The notes under the pieces were generated by a model. It saw nothing but the letters and a program-made list of their open reading frames with translations, ran no database searches and was not told the origin of the DNA. A DNA stretch of 64,000 nucleotides from Opisthocomus hoazin. Taxonomy: Eukaryota > Chordata > Aves > Opisthocomiformes > Opisthocomidae. The DNA lies in NCBI RefSeq assembly GCF_030867145.1, contig NC_134439.1:7539379-7603378 (forward strand). Direction: 5' to 3'. A program made the translations under genes and the position numbers. Of this stretch, positions 1-9,545 are shown one piece after another. The stretch's first letter is position 1. Every line of letters starts with the position of its first letter.

Positions 1-1169
1 TGGGCCTCCGAGTCCTTCTTTTTCTGAGTCACGTCTTCCAATCTGCTCAGGAAAGAAGGAGGCTTTTTGGAGAGGGTTAGGGTGGGCACAAAAGAAGACC
101 CTTCATCTATCCCAGAGGAAAGAGAGGGGAGGCCCCAGTGCACTGGGTTGCCTGCTGTGCCCCGTCCCTTGGAGCTGAAGAAGATATTCCTGGCTACTCC
201 ACAGGCAACGGCCAACAGTCAGCCTTGCTGCATGTGTTTCCAGATGGGCCTGGAGCACTGGGCCCTGGAGCATGTTCTGTCAATGGGGAGCCCAACAAGT
301 GCTGTCCTGGAGTGAGGAGCCCATGGTGGCAGGAGGCCAAGGGATGATGTCAGCAGCCCCTCTGGCTCTTGGAGAAGGGACGTCCTCTAGGCCTGGATGG
401 AGCTGTGCTGGGGGAGAAGGCTCAAGCAGACAATGGCTCCAAAGGGTGGCAGAAGTGGGGATATGGAGAAAATAATACCTGGGGACAGCCCACAGCCTCA
501 TCCCCCCTTGCCTACCTTTCCATTGGCTGATCTCGGGTCCACAGCCAGCACGCACAAGCACAGGCACATGAGAGAGGTACCTCATACGGTCCTGGAGCGC
601 CTGGCAGGGCCCAGCTGCTGTCCAGACTGGCAGGGCTGAGGCAATTCACCAGTTAGTACTGGTATCGGCCACACAAATGGACTCACCACTCCCTGTGAAT
701 CCAACAGCCCCATGGGCCACTGCAGCTCCAGGACAGCATCCAGCGCCCAGAGACGCATTTCTGCTCTCTGGTCCTTGGTCTCCTCCAAGCCTGGGGCAGC
801 TTGCCTCGGCTTCTGAGGCGGCACCACTGCCAGGCTCCAGCTCTGATCCAGAAAGGCTCTGTGCAAGTGTAGTTACCCCCTTTGCGACATTAGCAATAGT
901 CTACCATAGAAAGAACAGAGATTCTGACAGATGACTGCATATTTTTGAGGAAAAAATCTCGTCCCCTCACCCAGCAAGCAGTTCCCGAGGACTACTGCAA
1001 GCATGGCCCTGATCACAAGCACATCTCCTGCTTGGTTCGCACCCTTTTCAGTGCTGCACAGCTGAAGATGCAATTTGGGGTGTGTGGAAAGGCTTTTAGC
1101 CTATGCGGAGATTGACACGTGCCTTGGGAGCTGTAAGAAGCTCGTCCTAGGAGCGAGGATGCTGGCTTC
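1..1169. repeat. Keratin intergenic spacer, downstream part
   Basis: This spacer follows the 3' end of a keratin gene. It matches 14800-15967 closely and the start of every short unit (for example 29347-30225 and 31385-31680) more loosely. The short units carry about 1.15 kb of extra sequence between the two matching parts, corresponding to a point near base 875 here. Open frames in it are short and on both strands. I see no gene. Confidence 0.8.
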
Positions 1170-1574
1170 GCAAGTAGGGATGCTCAGGCTGTATGGGATG
1201 TGGATTATTGCCAAAGACTGATGGATATTTTGAAGGACCCTCAGCTCAGTGATAGCCAGCAAGGAAGGGGAAGACGACTGTGCCAGTCAGCAGGCAACGC
1301 CAATGGTCTTCCTGGTGGCAAGGAAAGTCTGCCTCATTTTTGGCACACCGGTGGTGGGGTAGCAAATCGCCACAAAGGAAGCCTGACGAGGAAGAAATGC
1401 GGTAAGGTGTGGAGGTGCTTATTGCTCCACGCAGTGACAATAGGAGGTGGTTCCCATCAGGTTTAGAAGATACATGGAGAAGATAATGGCACCTGGGGCC
1501 ACGTGCACACCCAGGGAGGTCAGGAAGCCCAGCAGAAAGAGATCAGTTACAAGCGTCCTGCTCTCCTTTGCCAT
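1170..1574 (-). pseudogene. Olfactory receptor remnant, N-terminal part (L1 copy)
   Basis: Read on the minus strand from an ATG at 1574, this resembles the start of an olfactory receptor, a seven-helix odorant GPCR. The N-terminus MAKESRTLVTD is followed by FLLGF and a first helix containing GN. After these come a degenerate LHTPMYFFL-type motif (LHTLPHFFL) and, in another frame, ICYPTTGVPKM and TFLATRKTIGVAC, the helix 2 region and following loop. A shift in frame after the FFL motif and a stop after TIGVAC break it. This copy has also lost one base near 1441 compared with the second copy. Similarity fades near 1170, exactly where keratin spacer resumes, so only about the first third of a receptor (usually about 310 residues) is present. 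The receptor subfamily is not assigned. Confidence 0.78.
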
Positions 1575-4539
1575 GGCTCTAAATATTAGAAAGGAGGTTA
1601 TTGGAAAGTGGAAAATTATTCTGTCCGAAGGAAGACCCTAACTAATAAAAATGTCACCCAGAGATTGCAAATAATCACCTGCATGATCGTCCGCTCTAAG
1701 CTTTTCTGTCCCCACAATGCGCTCGCTTAGAACAAAAGTGAACATAAATGGATTATTAGGATGCTAGAAAAATGAAAAAGCACGGTGGGTTTTCTTCCAC
1801 TTCATCTACTCCCAACCTGCAGCTCTCGACAGTTTAAAGAAGACCATGGGAAATGTTTTTCAGATGTGATCCTTTTTGACCCTGAGCCATGCTATTCTCC
1901 CTTGGGTGCTTTTATTCTCGCCAAGAATAATTGCAATTACCCAGTTCTCAGAAAGGTGTCAGATGGGAGTCTTGTCCATGTTCTTTCTTGGCTGTGTTCC
2001 TGGTCCCGTCCTCCATCTTCTTGTTTCTTCCTTATGGTCATGTTTCTCAAAGGCTTCCTGTTGTCCTGTTTGGAGTAGCTTTGTCATGTCCTCTGGTGGG
2101 TTTGTCCTGGGCTGGCTGCCAGATGCCCACTCACTCTTTCTCAAGCCCCTCCTCAATAAGGCAGGAGGAGAAAATAAGGTGAAAAGACTCATGGGTCAAG
2201 ACAAAGACAGGGAGATCAAATACCAGGTACCCTCACCGGCAAAACAGACTCAGCCTGGGGAAGATGCATGTCAATTATTAACACTCAAAAACAAAATAAG
2301 ATGGTGAGAAACAAAGACAAAAAACAAGATCAAAAAAACCCAAAACCACTTTCAGGTATTTAGGTATGCTTTTCAACCATACTTGGCAATTTCTTTGACC
2401 TCTACCCTCAGCTCCAGGTAGCGAGTTAGACACTGGTCACCTTCAGGCAATCACCATCTCCCAGGTGCAGAGGAGGGTCTCCTGAAGGCACCGCTGGGCT
2501 TGAAAGCAGGCAATGCTCCCCACATTCTCCTCCTGCCTGCACTTCCAGGCACATTCACTGTGCATACTCATCATCTAGGCAGTGGGCACCTTCTTGCTGT
2601 CCCCAGAGACCAAGGCTTCACTTCTTCCTCACTGAAACTCGCAAGCAGTGGCACTGGGTGGTTCACCAGTGCACTGAATGGTTTGGCCGTGCCAGGGCAT
2701 GTCCATCTCCTCATCCTTCCTGGGATACCAGAGCCTTGTTTCAGGCACAGTCTGTCTGCCAACAGACCTCACACACCAACAGGATCTGCAGCCAAATAGC
2801 GGAGGGCAGATCAGTGCCACCAAGGTAGGAAAACTTGCCCTGTGCTAAGCTTTGCTGGCCAAAGCTGCTAGGCTGGGTGGAATGAAGGCAGAGCCGCTGA
2901 GGGAGTCCTCAGGGACCCAGGAGCCAGCCAAGATGACGGGGAATCAGAAGGAGAATGTCACGTTCTCAGAGAGGCTGCAGTTAGTTTCATCTCAGGGGGT
3001 TGGATGGAGCCTGGTGACATTCTGGTGGCATCCCTCAACAGCTCTCCCGCAAGTCCAGGCACTGCGTGAACCTGACGGTTTGATTGGGCTATTTTGCCCC
3101 TTGCTCAAGACCCTGGGTCTGATCTCAGACACAAAAGTCACACCAGCATGCTGTTAATGACAGTTTTCTTTGCTGCACAGGCTGCGGAGCCAGAGACCCA
3201 GCCTCACCACAACCGCAACACGCTACTGCTGGACAAGCTGAGGGAAATACTCCACAGGGAACACACACCCTTTTTCTGTGTGATGCTGCATGCGGTGGGT
3301 AACCATGTGGCCTCAGGAGAGGGACACCTGGTGCCGTCCTGCAGCTTGGCATCCCGCACATAGAAAAGCATCTGGGAGTTCTCCACAGACAGCACAGAGG
3401 AGAACCTCTCTGAGTTTACCCAAGGTTTCCATTTACCCATGCACAGCAGCATCGCAGAGGCCTGTGTCAGCACCTCCTCTTGCTCCAATCCTTGCTAGCC
3501 TCAAAGACGCATCTCACCAAAGTCTACAAGTCCCACCAGGACTGCCAGAAAATACAGGAGTGCGTCATGCTTTCCCTGTCACAGGTTGCCCACAGACTTC
3601 CGAGAAAGAGGGTGTTGGTGCTTGCAGGTTCCTATCTTCTCCTTCCTCTGCCACCTGAAAACAGCCTCCCAACCTCCCTGTGGGGAGTGGAGAAAATCTC
3701 TTCAGCTGCTGCTCCAGACAGACCTCCTCACATCCCCACGCTGCTGACCCAGGGAGGCTCTCTAGAGAGATGACAGACTGGTGCTCGTCCCAAGGAGAGG
3801 AATCAAGTTGCAATCTTTGCTACACCACAGTTTCCATAGGGCCAGGGCCAGGTTTTTCAGCACTTGAAGATTCTTACTTGAGCAGTGCGGCAGCAGCTGG
3901 GCTTTTAACAGCCCCCAAAGTCAGAAGGTGTTTGAGCATCCCCTCAGGCAGACACACCTGCTGGAGAAGTGCTGCCTCCAAACTCACCGTCACACGGTCA
4001 AAGGGGCCTTGGCCACCTCAGAATTTATGTAGTAGGCAAAGGAACAGATCATGCAGTCCACTGTCAGGCAACAGAACGCTGCCAAGAACCTTCCAGCATC
4101 TTGCGTCTCACGGTGATCTCAGTGAGCCCAACCATTCCCCATTTAGGGAGGTGTCCGTGACCATTTTCTCTGGCCGTGTGGTACCCAGCTGGGCACAAGG
4201 TCTGCATCCTGGGAGTGGAAAAGGCCCCCTTCAAGCCCACTCCTGTTCACCTCTGCTATAGGTACAGTCTGAACTGATAGAGGACCAGGCAGAGACAAAA
4301 CATCCCCAGGGTCTGGCTGGACCCAGGACTCTCTTCCCAAAGGCCTCTTTCCAGCTGTGACAAAGCTCTGCTCTTCAACACCTCATCTCTGCTTGGCAAA
4401 TTTCATAGCGATTGACTCCTGCATATGAACTTGACTTCCTCTGAGCCTCCCCAAAGTGTCTTTAGAGCAAGTGTCTGCTTCAGGCACTCGTTCAGTCTCC
4501 AGGACCTCACATCATCCACACTGACAGAATCGGACTCAT
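1575..4539. other. Long-unit-specific block, no gene recognised
   Basis: This 3 kb stretch occurs only in the long units (second copy about 16375-19339). I searched both strands and found no convincing gene. Frames of 60-220 residues exist but none shows a known family pattern. Near 3160-3180 a pyrimidine-rich stretch ends in CAG before an open frame, resembling a splice acceptor. On the minus strand at 3488-3330, GKWKPWVNSE and SVLSVENSQMLFYVRD faintly recall the end of a ubiquitin-specific protease catalytic domain. I do not call a gene from that. The block may be flanking DNA that travelled with the olfactory-receptor remnant. Confidence 0.5.
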
Positions 4540-4989
4540 ACACCCTGGGGAAAAAAAACAGGCCCCAGGCATGCTCCTGGTGACCTGCAGTGCTTGCACA
4601 GGGAGAGAATGCGGCAAATGCGCCCAGCAAAATGTTCCCAACAGCATTGTTAGTGTTGCAGTAGGGTCCAATACTCCCAGCAGAAGCACACCTGAGTGCA
4701 ACAAGGAGCAACCACCAGAGAGAGGTGGGAGGAGCAAGAGAAAAGGGTGTGGCATGTCCTCTCACATGGGAGTCCTTAGGCATGTGGACGAGAAGCAGGA
4801 GAGCGGTGCCTATTTCCTGACAACTTTGCCACAAACAAGCCCACAGGAATGACCCAGGTGCACATCACCTGCCCGCACAGGGTGCCACCAGCACTTGAGC
4901 TGAGTCTTCTGCCTGCAATGATGTCTTTCTGTCCTGGAAATTCAACAGACTCTCATTCTGGAAATTACAGAAGCCTTCCTACGGGGAAG
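4540..4989 (+). repeat. Keratin 5' flank shared by all units (upstream of gene 1)
   Basis: From about 4540 the sequence again matches the flank upstream of the other keratin genes (for example 13290-13629 and 27790-28236). It includes two CTGGAAATT motifs about 20 bp apart, near 4936 and 4959, just before the CACGTG at 4990. The first of these motifs is altered upstream of gene 2; the second is kept in all nine copies. No coding sequence is apparent. Confidence 0.75.
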
Positions 4990-5154
4990 CACGTGGCATC
5001 AGCCAGGAAATGAAAAGGCAGCAGTGCAGGAAGCCAGGACACAGCCCATGCCATTAGCTGAGACACTCGGCATTTGACGTGAACTTGTCTAGAAAATTAT
5101 TACTTCCTCAAAGGCTGCCTCTGGGCCTGGGGCAGTGCAGGACTACTATAAAAG
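4990..5154 (+). promoter_or_regulatory. Gene 1 proximal promoter
   Basis: It runs from an E-box CACGTG (4990-4995) to a TATAAAAG box (5147-5154). Transcription would start about 25-30 bp after the TATA box, near 5177. Exon 1 then ends at 5213 with CAG before a strong GTGAGT donor. The block between E-box and TATA is nearly identical in all nine copies, as expected for a co-regulated array. Confidence 0.8.
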
Positions 5155-5521
5155 GCAGCCCAACTCTCGGCTCTCTCATCCGCTTCTCTCGCCTCCTTCT
5201 CATAGGGAATCAGGTGAGTGTGAAGCCTCTTCTCCTTCAAGACCAGTTCTTTCCCCAATGTCTGTCTCAGCTGACAGGGGCTGTCCTAGCCCAGGCCTGG
5301 GAGCTGTTTCTCATGGGAGACGGAAGGGGAGAGAAGGTCTTCCCCTAAGAGAGCCTGGGATTTAGTTGTTGTTGTTTCTTTTGGGCTTTCAGCCGGACAG
5401 CCTGCACTGGGCCTGCAGGGGCCATGGCTTTCCCATGGTTGGGTGCAGTTCTACTTCTCATGTTTTTCTGTTTTCTGCTTCCCCCTTCCCTTTCTCCCAG
5501 GTGCCCCTCCAGCCCAGAGAC

Positions 5522-5818
5522 ATGTCCTGCTGCAACCCGTGCCTGCCATGCCAGCCCTGCGGCCCGACCCCGCTGGCCAACAGCTGCAATGAGCCCTGTG
5601 TCAGGCAGTGCCAGAGCTCCAATGTCGTCATCCAGCCCTCCGCCGTGGTGGTGACCCTGCCCGGACCCATCCTCAGCTCCTTCCCACAGAACACCGTTGT
5701 GGGATCCTCCACCTCTGCTGCTGTTGGCAGCATCCTCAGCTGTGATGGAGTGCCCATCTCCTCCGGAGGCTTTGACCTCTCCTGCATCACCAGCCGCTAC
5801 AGATGTCAACCCTGCTAA
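5522..5818 (+). CDS. Feather beta-keratin, gene 1 (98 aa)
   Basis: This is a structural corneous beta-protein of feather barb and barbule cells. It polymerises into beta-sheet filaments that are cross-linked through disulphides. The Cys-rich head (Cys 3, 4, 7, 10, 13, 22, 26, 30) carries the family signature [19 protein letters not shown]. The beta-sheet core at about residues 35-69 includes [16 protein letters not shown], and the Gly/Ser segment [11 protein letters not shown] follows. The tail ends SRYRCQPC. It lacks the three residues (Cys-Gly-Asn/Ser) found after SRY in the 101-residue copies, so it has 12 cysteines instead of 13. The start is the first ATG after the acceptor CCCAG at 5500. 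The non-coding exon 1 (about 5177-5213) is joined across a 287 bp intron (5214-5500). The frame is open upstream in the intron, but no ATG precedes 5522 in the spliced message. The protein is identical to that of gene 3. Confidence 0.97.
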   Translation: MSCCNPCLPCQPCGPTPLANSCNEPCVRQCQSSNVVIQPSAVVVTLPGPILSSFPQNTVVGSSTSAAVGSILSCDGVPISSGGFDLSCITSRYRCQPC

Positions 5819-6105
5819 AGCTGCTGGCAACTTCTTTGGACAAGAACCTCCAATAGCTCAGAACATGGTGCTGGACAGAAGATAAATCTTTAGGACATTG
5901 CGTTTAGAGTTTTGGGCCATTGTTTCCTTCTTCCACTCTCCTCTCTCCTTTGCTGTCACTGTCTCCTAACACCACCCTAGCAGGGACTTTTTTGCTCCCC
6001 TCTCCCTGCAGGGCAGGCAGATGGACACCCTGCAGGAGCTCCACTGCATCTCAGTGGCTGCCCCTGGTGCTCCCTATGAGCCAACTCCTCTTCATTTTCA
6101 GACTC

Positions 6106-6111
6106 ATTAAA
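6106..6111 (+). promoter_or_regulatory. Gene 1 poly(A) signal ATTAAA
   Basis: ATTAAA lies about 290 bp after the stop codon in the context GACTCATTAAAG, which is conserved in all nine copies. Cleavage is expected near 6130. Confidence 0.75.
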
Positions 6112-6130
6112 GTTGTGCTGCATCCAAACC

Positions 6131-6335
6131 TGGGCCGCTGAGTCCTCCTCTCCTCTGAGAGAAGTCTGAGTCCTTCCCTCTTCCAACGCAAGTCTTCCAG
6201 TCTGCTCAGGAAAAGAGTGGCTTTTTGGAGAGGATCAGGTTAGGCGCGAGTGAAGGCACTTCCTTGGTCCCAGAGGAAAAAAGGGTAGGACTCAGTGCAC
6301 TGGGTGCCCCGTGTCTTGCAGCTGAGGAAGATATG
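6131..6335. repeat. Short keratin spacer before the V-bearing block
   Basis: It aligns with the start of the other spacers (compare 1-200) up to the GAGGAAGATA stretch near 6335. Beyond that point the resemblance stops and the V-bearing block begins. The second copy is 20930-21134. Confidence 0.65.
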
Positions 6336-6807
6336 CTGTAAATACAGAGTGAGAGGCGCTGCTTCTCTCTGGCAGATGGACATCCCACACAACCCTCTTT
6401 ACCACAGTGTTCTCACTAGCCCTCAGGGTACTATGATCGACAGCTTGTCTGGGGAGGACACCTCCCAGAAGGGTGAGGTGATCATCTTATAAACTCAGGG
6501 CTGTTTCTGCCTGTGGGGGATCGGGCTCGTTAGGAGTTGCAGTGCAAAATATTTGGGGCTGGTGCAAGACATGGGATGTTTTGGAGAAGGAGCAGAGACA
6601 AGAAAAGGGCAGGATCAAGGCTGTGGGGGAACGGGCTGCAGGGCCTCGACGGGTCCGATGCCAGTGCCGAGCGGCGGGGCCCGGCGGGGCGAAGCGGGGC
6701 CGGGCGGCGCCAGGCGGAACCGGCGGGCGGAGCGGCAGCGCCCCCTGGCGGGCCCGGCCGGGGCTGCCCCCCCGCCCCCGACACACACGCCCGGCCCCGC
6801 CCGTGCC
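6336..6807. other. V-block left part with GC-rich island
   Basis: The first 300 bp is ordinary sequence without a recognised gene. From about 6640 the DNA becomes very GC- and CpG-rich and stays so into the V exon. Long open frames on both strands here come from base composition. The second copy is 21135-21606. Confidence 0.55.
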
Positions 6808-6846
6808 GGTTCGTGCCCGGCCGCAGCCCCGGCTCCTCTCCCCGTG
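6808..6846 (-). promoter_or_regulatory. 23-bp-spacer recombination signal (RSS) of the V segment, L1
   Basis: Reading the minus strand after TGC GCC GTG GGA GA comes a heptamer CACGGGG (6840-6846), then exactly 23 bp, then a nonamer GCACGAACC (6808-6816). Against the consensus the heptamer matches 5 of 7 with CAC kept, and the nonamer matches 6 of 9 with the AACC end kept. A 23-bp spacer is what TCR alpha and delta V segments carry. The mismatches suggest a weak signal. Confidence 0.68.
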
Positions 6847-7461
6847 TCTCCCACGGCGCAGTAATACACCGCCGCGTCCCCGCGCCGGGGCCGGGCGAGC
6901 CACAGGGCGCTGGACCGGCGGTCTGCCGCCACCGACAGCCGCCCCGGAGGGGCCGGCACATCCTTGGACCCTTTGTGAACAAGTGTGATCAACGCGGGGC
7001 CTCGGCCCGGTAGCTGGCGGAACCAGTAGATGTAGTCGGTAGACTTGATATTGGCGTGTGAGCAGTTGATGCTGATGCCGGTGCCCTCGGTGGTCTCTGC
7101 CGATGGCTCCTGCTGCACCTGGGCTCCTCTCACAGCTGCTGCTGGAAAGCAGAAGGAAAGAACAAAGATTGTCAAGATCGCCCAGTTCTGATGGCTCATT
7201 ACCAGACAAAGAGTAAAGAGCAGTGGCAGAGCCAGCGGACAGGAAGAGATGGGAAAATGTGCCTGTGATGGAGAGTGATCCTGGTGTGAGTACGTGGTGT
7301 GTGGAGTGATGGGAGAACAGTGGGAGCGAGTCTGAAATTCAGGCATGCAGATATTAGATGAAAGTCAGGTCCATGAATGGATGGAGAGAGCAAGAGTAGG
7401 GAGAGAGGTTCTTACCGTGAACAACAGCTAAAATCAGTGCAGTAATAATGACTTCACGCAC
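6847..7461 (-). CDS. T-cell receptor alpha/delta-type V segment, leader plus V exon (L1 copy)
   Basis: It encodes a variable immunoglobulin domain that could be joined to D/J by RAG. The V exon is 6847-7141. It begins after a CTTTCCAG acceptor, with AQVQQEPSAETTEGTG, the first conserved Cys in ISINCSH, the core Trp in YWFRQLPGRGP, then DRRSSALWLARPRRGDAAVYYCAV with the second Cys, and an RSS directly after. The frame is uninterrupted. An upstream leader exon (7416-7461, - strand) reads REVIITALILAVVHG and ends at a good GTAAGA donor. The 274 bp phase-1 intron fits TCR V genes and keeps the frame. The leader begins with GTG where ATG is expected, and the nearby ATG (7480) is in another frame that soon stops. 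The segment may therefore be untranslatable but otherwise intact. TRAV versus TRDV cannot be settled from sequence alone. Confidence 0.85.
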
Positions 7462-8272
7462 AGGGAAAAGAGACAGCACATGGAAATATAGGTGTACAGG
7501 CAAGCAGGGTCATAGCGACAGAGGTGGTAGAGAAATGGGGAGAATGGGAAGAGGAGACTCGGAGGGCTTGGAAAGGGGGAGGAGAGCTGGCAGAGGGGCA
7601 GGGACGGGGAAAGACACCCCGAAGATGGAGAGGGAAGAGCTCGTGCTGGGCTGCCTGGGGAGCAGCCCGGGCACAGCCCCGGCCCCCGCCCACCGCCGCC
7701 AGCCCCGCGCACCCAGCAGCACCGCGGCCAGCCCCGCCAGCCCCGCGCCCCGGCACCGCCGCATCCCGCCGCTCCGCCGCTCCGCCGCCCGCGCCTCGCT
7801 GCCCCCCGCCAGCCCCGGCTCTCTGCTCCGCCCGCGCCGCCTCCTCTCCGCCGCCTCCTCCCCTCGCCGCCGCCGCCAGCTCCGCCCCGGGGCTCAGCCC
7901 GGCGCCGGCGCCGCTCGGGCTCTCGCCCGGCCTCGCAGCGCTCGCTGGCTCTGCCCGGCCACGACTTGGTCTCCTGGGAAATGGACTCTCGCCGTCCGCC
8001 AGCGAGAATCAGCCTGCACAGAGCCAGCTGCAGTTCGGGCAGCGGCAGGGCCTTGACCCAGGAGCTGGACCGGCTTCCCCGAGCTGTGCCTGAGCTCAGG
8101 GGCTGGAAGCAGCAGCCACTGATTCCCTGCAGGTGGCAGTGAGGAGCCCGAGAGCCTTCAGCTGCCTGCGTGTGGCCCCAGCACAATGTCTAAAAGTTGT
8201 GTTGTGGTAAATGGGGTGTGAGGACAAATGCGCCCATGGGTGTGCAGACATCAGGGAGGGCGGGGGAAAGAA
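7462..8272. other. Second GC-rich island and unassigned DNA beside the V segment
   Basis: Between about 7640 and 7960 the sequence is very GC- and CpG-rich, like a CpG-island promoter. On the minus strand an ATG at 7764 opens a frame starting MRRCRGAGLAGLAAVLLGAR, which looks like a signal peptide. No recognisable domain follows, and the composition alone could produce it. I do not call a gene. The second copy is about 22261-23063. Confidence 0.45.
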
Positions 8273-8935
8273 GTCAGAATCACAGAATCAGACTGTAGGT
8301 GTGAAGGGACCTCCAGGGGTCATCTCCCCCTGGTTCAGAATAGATCCCATTTGATCAGATTGCCCGAAGTCACATTCAGTCCAGCCTTGAACACCTCTCA
8401 GGGTGGAGATTGCACAGCCTCGATGGGAAACAGATTCCTGTTCTCATTGGTTGTGTTTAGCCTGTTGCTTGTGTAGAATTCCCCATGTTTCAGCAGCTGT
8501 TCCTCGCCTCTACTCCTGTCGCAGAGTACTCCCACAGCCTAGTCCATCTTCTCGGTTTTCTCTGGACAGGTTGTTCGTGGACCTGCTGGGAACAACTTGT
8601 CTAATGGAGATCAGTGCGCCGTCTGTTCTCTGTCTGTGGCTGGGTGTCATCTCCAAACTTGCAGGAAGTGCCGTCCTTCCCATTAAACATGGTGTTTATG
8701 AAAACATAAAAGACTGTTGGTCCTACTGCTGATCCCTGAGGCACCCCACTGGTAAGTGTCTTGGGCTTTGCACCACTTGGCACAACTCTTTGAGCCTGGT
8801 AGTCCAGCCAGTTTTCCAGCCACCTTAGCATCCTCTTAGTGAACCCATTCATCTCCAATTTGGTCATAAAGGAAGTTCGAGGGAGGCTGTCAAAGGCACT
8901 GCTAACCTCCAGGTACACACATCCGCTGCCCTTTG
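8273..8935 (-). mobile_element. CR1 LINE, 3' portion with reverse transcriptase fragment (L1 copy)
   Basis: The 3' end is marked by the AGAATCACAGAATCA repeat near 8277, typical of CR1 tails read in reverse. On the minus strand 8918-8601 encodes part of the reverse transcriptase: a SSAFDSLPRTSF segment (from the KAFD motif), then LENWLDYQAQRVV, TSGVPQGSAVGP, and FGDDT, the variant of the catalytic YADDT/FADDT box. The thumb region and ORF2 end are largely missing before the tail. Homology stops near 8935. The element is dead and can be read as a host-neutral insertion duplicated with the long unit. Confidence 0.85.
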
Positions 8936-9545
8936 CTTGTCCACAGTGCCCGTTACCTTATGAGAAACGAGTGAGGTTTGCCCTCAACTGCAGTAGACTC
9001 TGAGTTCAGCAGCAGCTCCATGGAGAATGGAAGCAGCCCTGGCCGAGCTCTCCCAGCAGAGGCCATGATGTCAGCAAAGGTCACTGACAGAGAGGGGGTA
9101 AGGCTGGCTGCCCTGTGTCCAAGCTGGACCTTAGCTCAGGCAGTCAAATATCTGGGAGAGGAGATGGGCTTAGAAAATCTATCCAGTGTGCACAGTCCTT
9201 GTCGGAAAGAAGGTCTATACTGAACACCCTGTGGGACAGCAGCAGGCTATGGAGGGTGTGGTCTCGAATCCAATTTCCTTCCCCTCCCAGGGGCAGTTGC
9301 TGGGCACCCAGACAAAGATTCCAATGTGGGGCATGAAGTTCCTGGGGACTGAAGACAAAAGCACACATCAGTTCTTTCGCTTTCCTGTGCAAGCCACAGG
9401 TTCTGTCCTTTCCCTCACAGCACAGTGACATCAGGCTTCGTGGTCCTTTCTTTCAGTACCTGTTTGGTGCAAAGTCTCAGCCCCTGCCTGATGCAGCACC
9501 AGGCCAGTGGGCTGCATGAGTACATTTGGAGTTGGGTCGATCAAA
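8936..9545. repeat. Keratin-spacer-like island between two CR1 pieces
   Basis: This stretch does not match CR1. Parts resemble keratin 5' flank on the same strand. The region 9000-9080 (with CTCTCCCAGCAGAGG and GTCAGCAAAGG) aligns with about 12476-12560. The region 9455-9525 (with TTTGGTGCAAAGTCTCAGCC) aligns with about 12690-12750. Divergence is much greater than between array units. The second copy is about 23731-24339. Confidence 0.5.

Noticed and set aside
6487-7013. Frames of 100-240 residues on both strands at the first GC-rich island
   Set aside because: Ala/Gly/Pro/Arg-rich translations on overlapping frames come from base composition. Only the V frame has domain features.
7434-8186. 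250-residue minus-strand frame over the second GC-rich island
   Set aside because: Low-complexity composition, no domain, and it overlaps the V leader exon in another frame.
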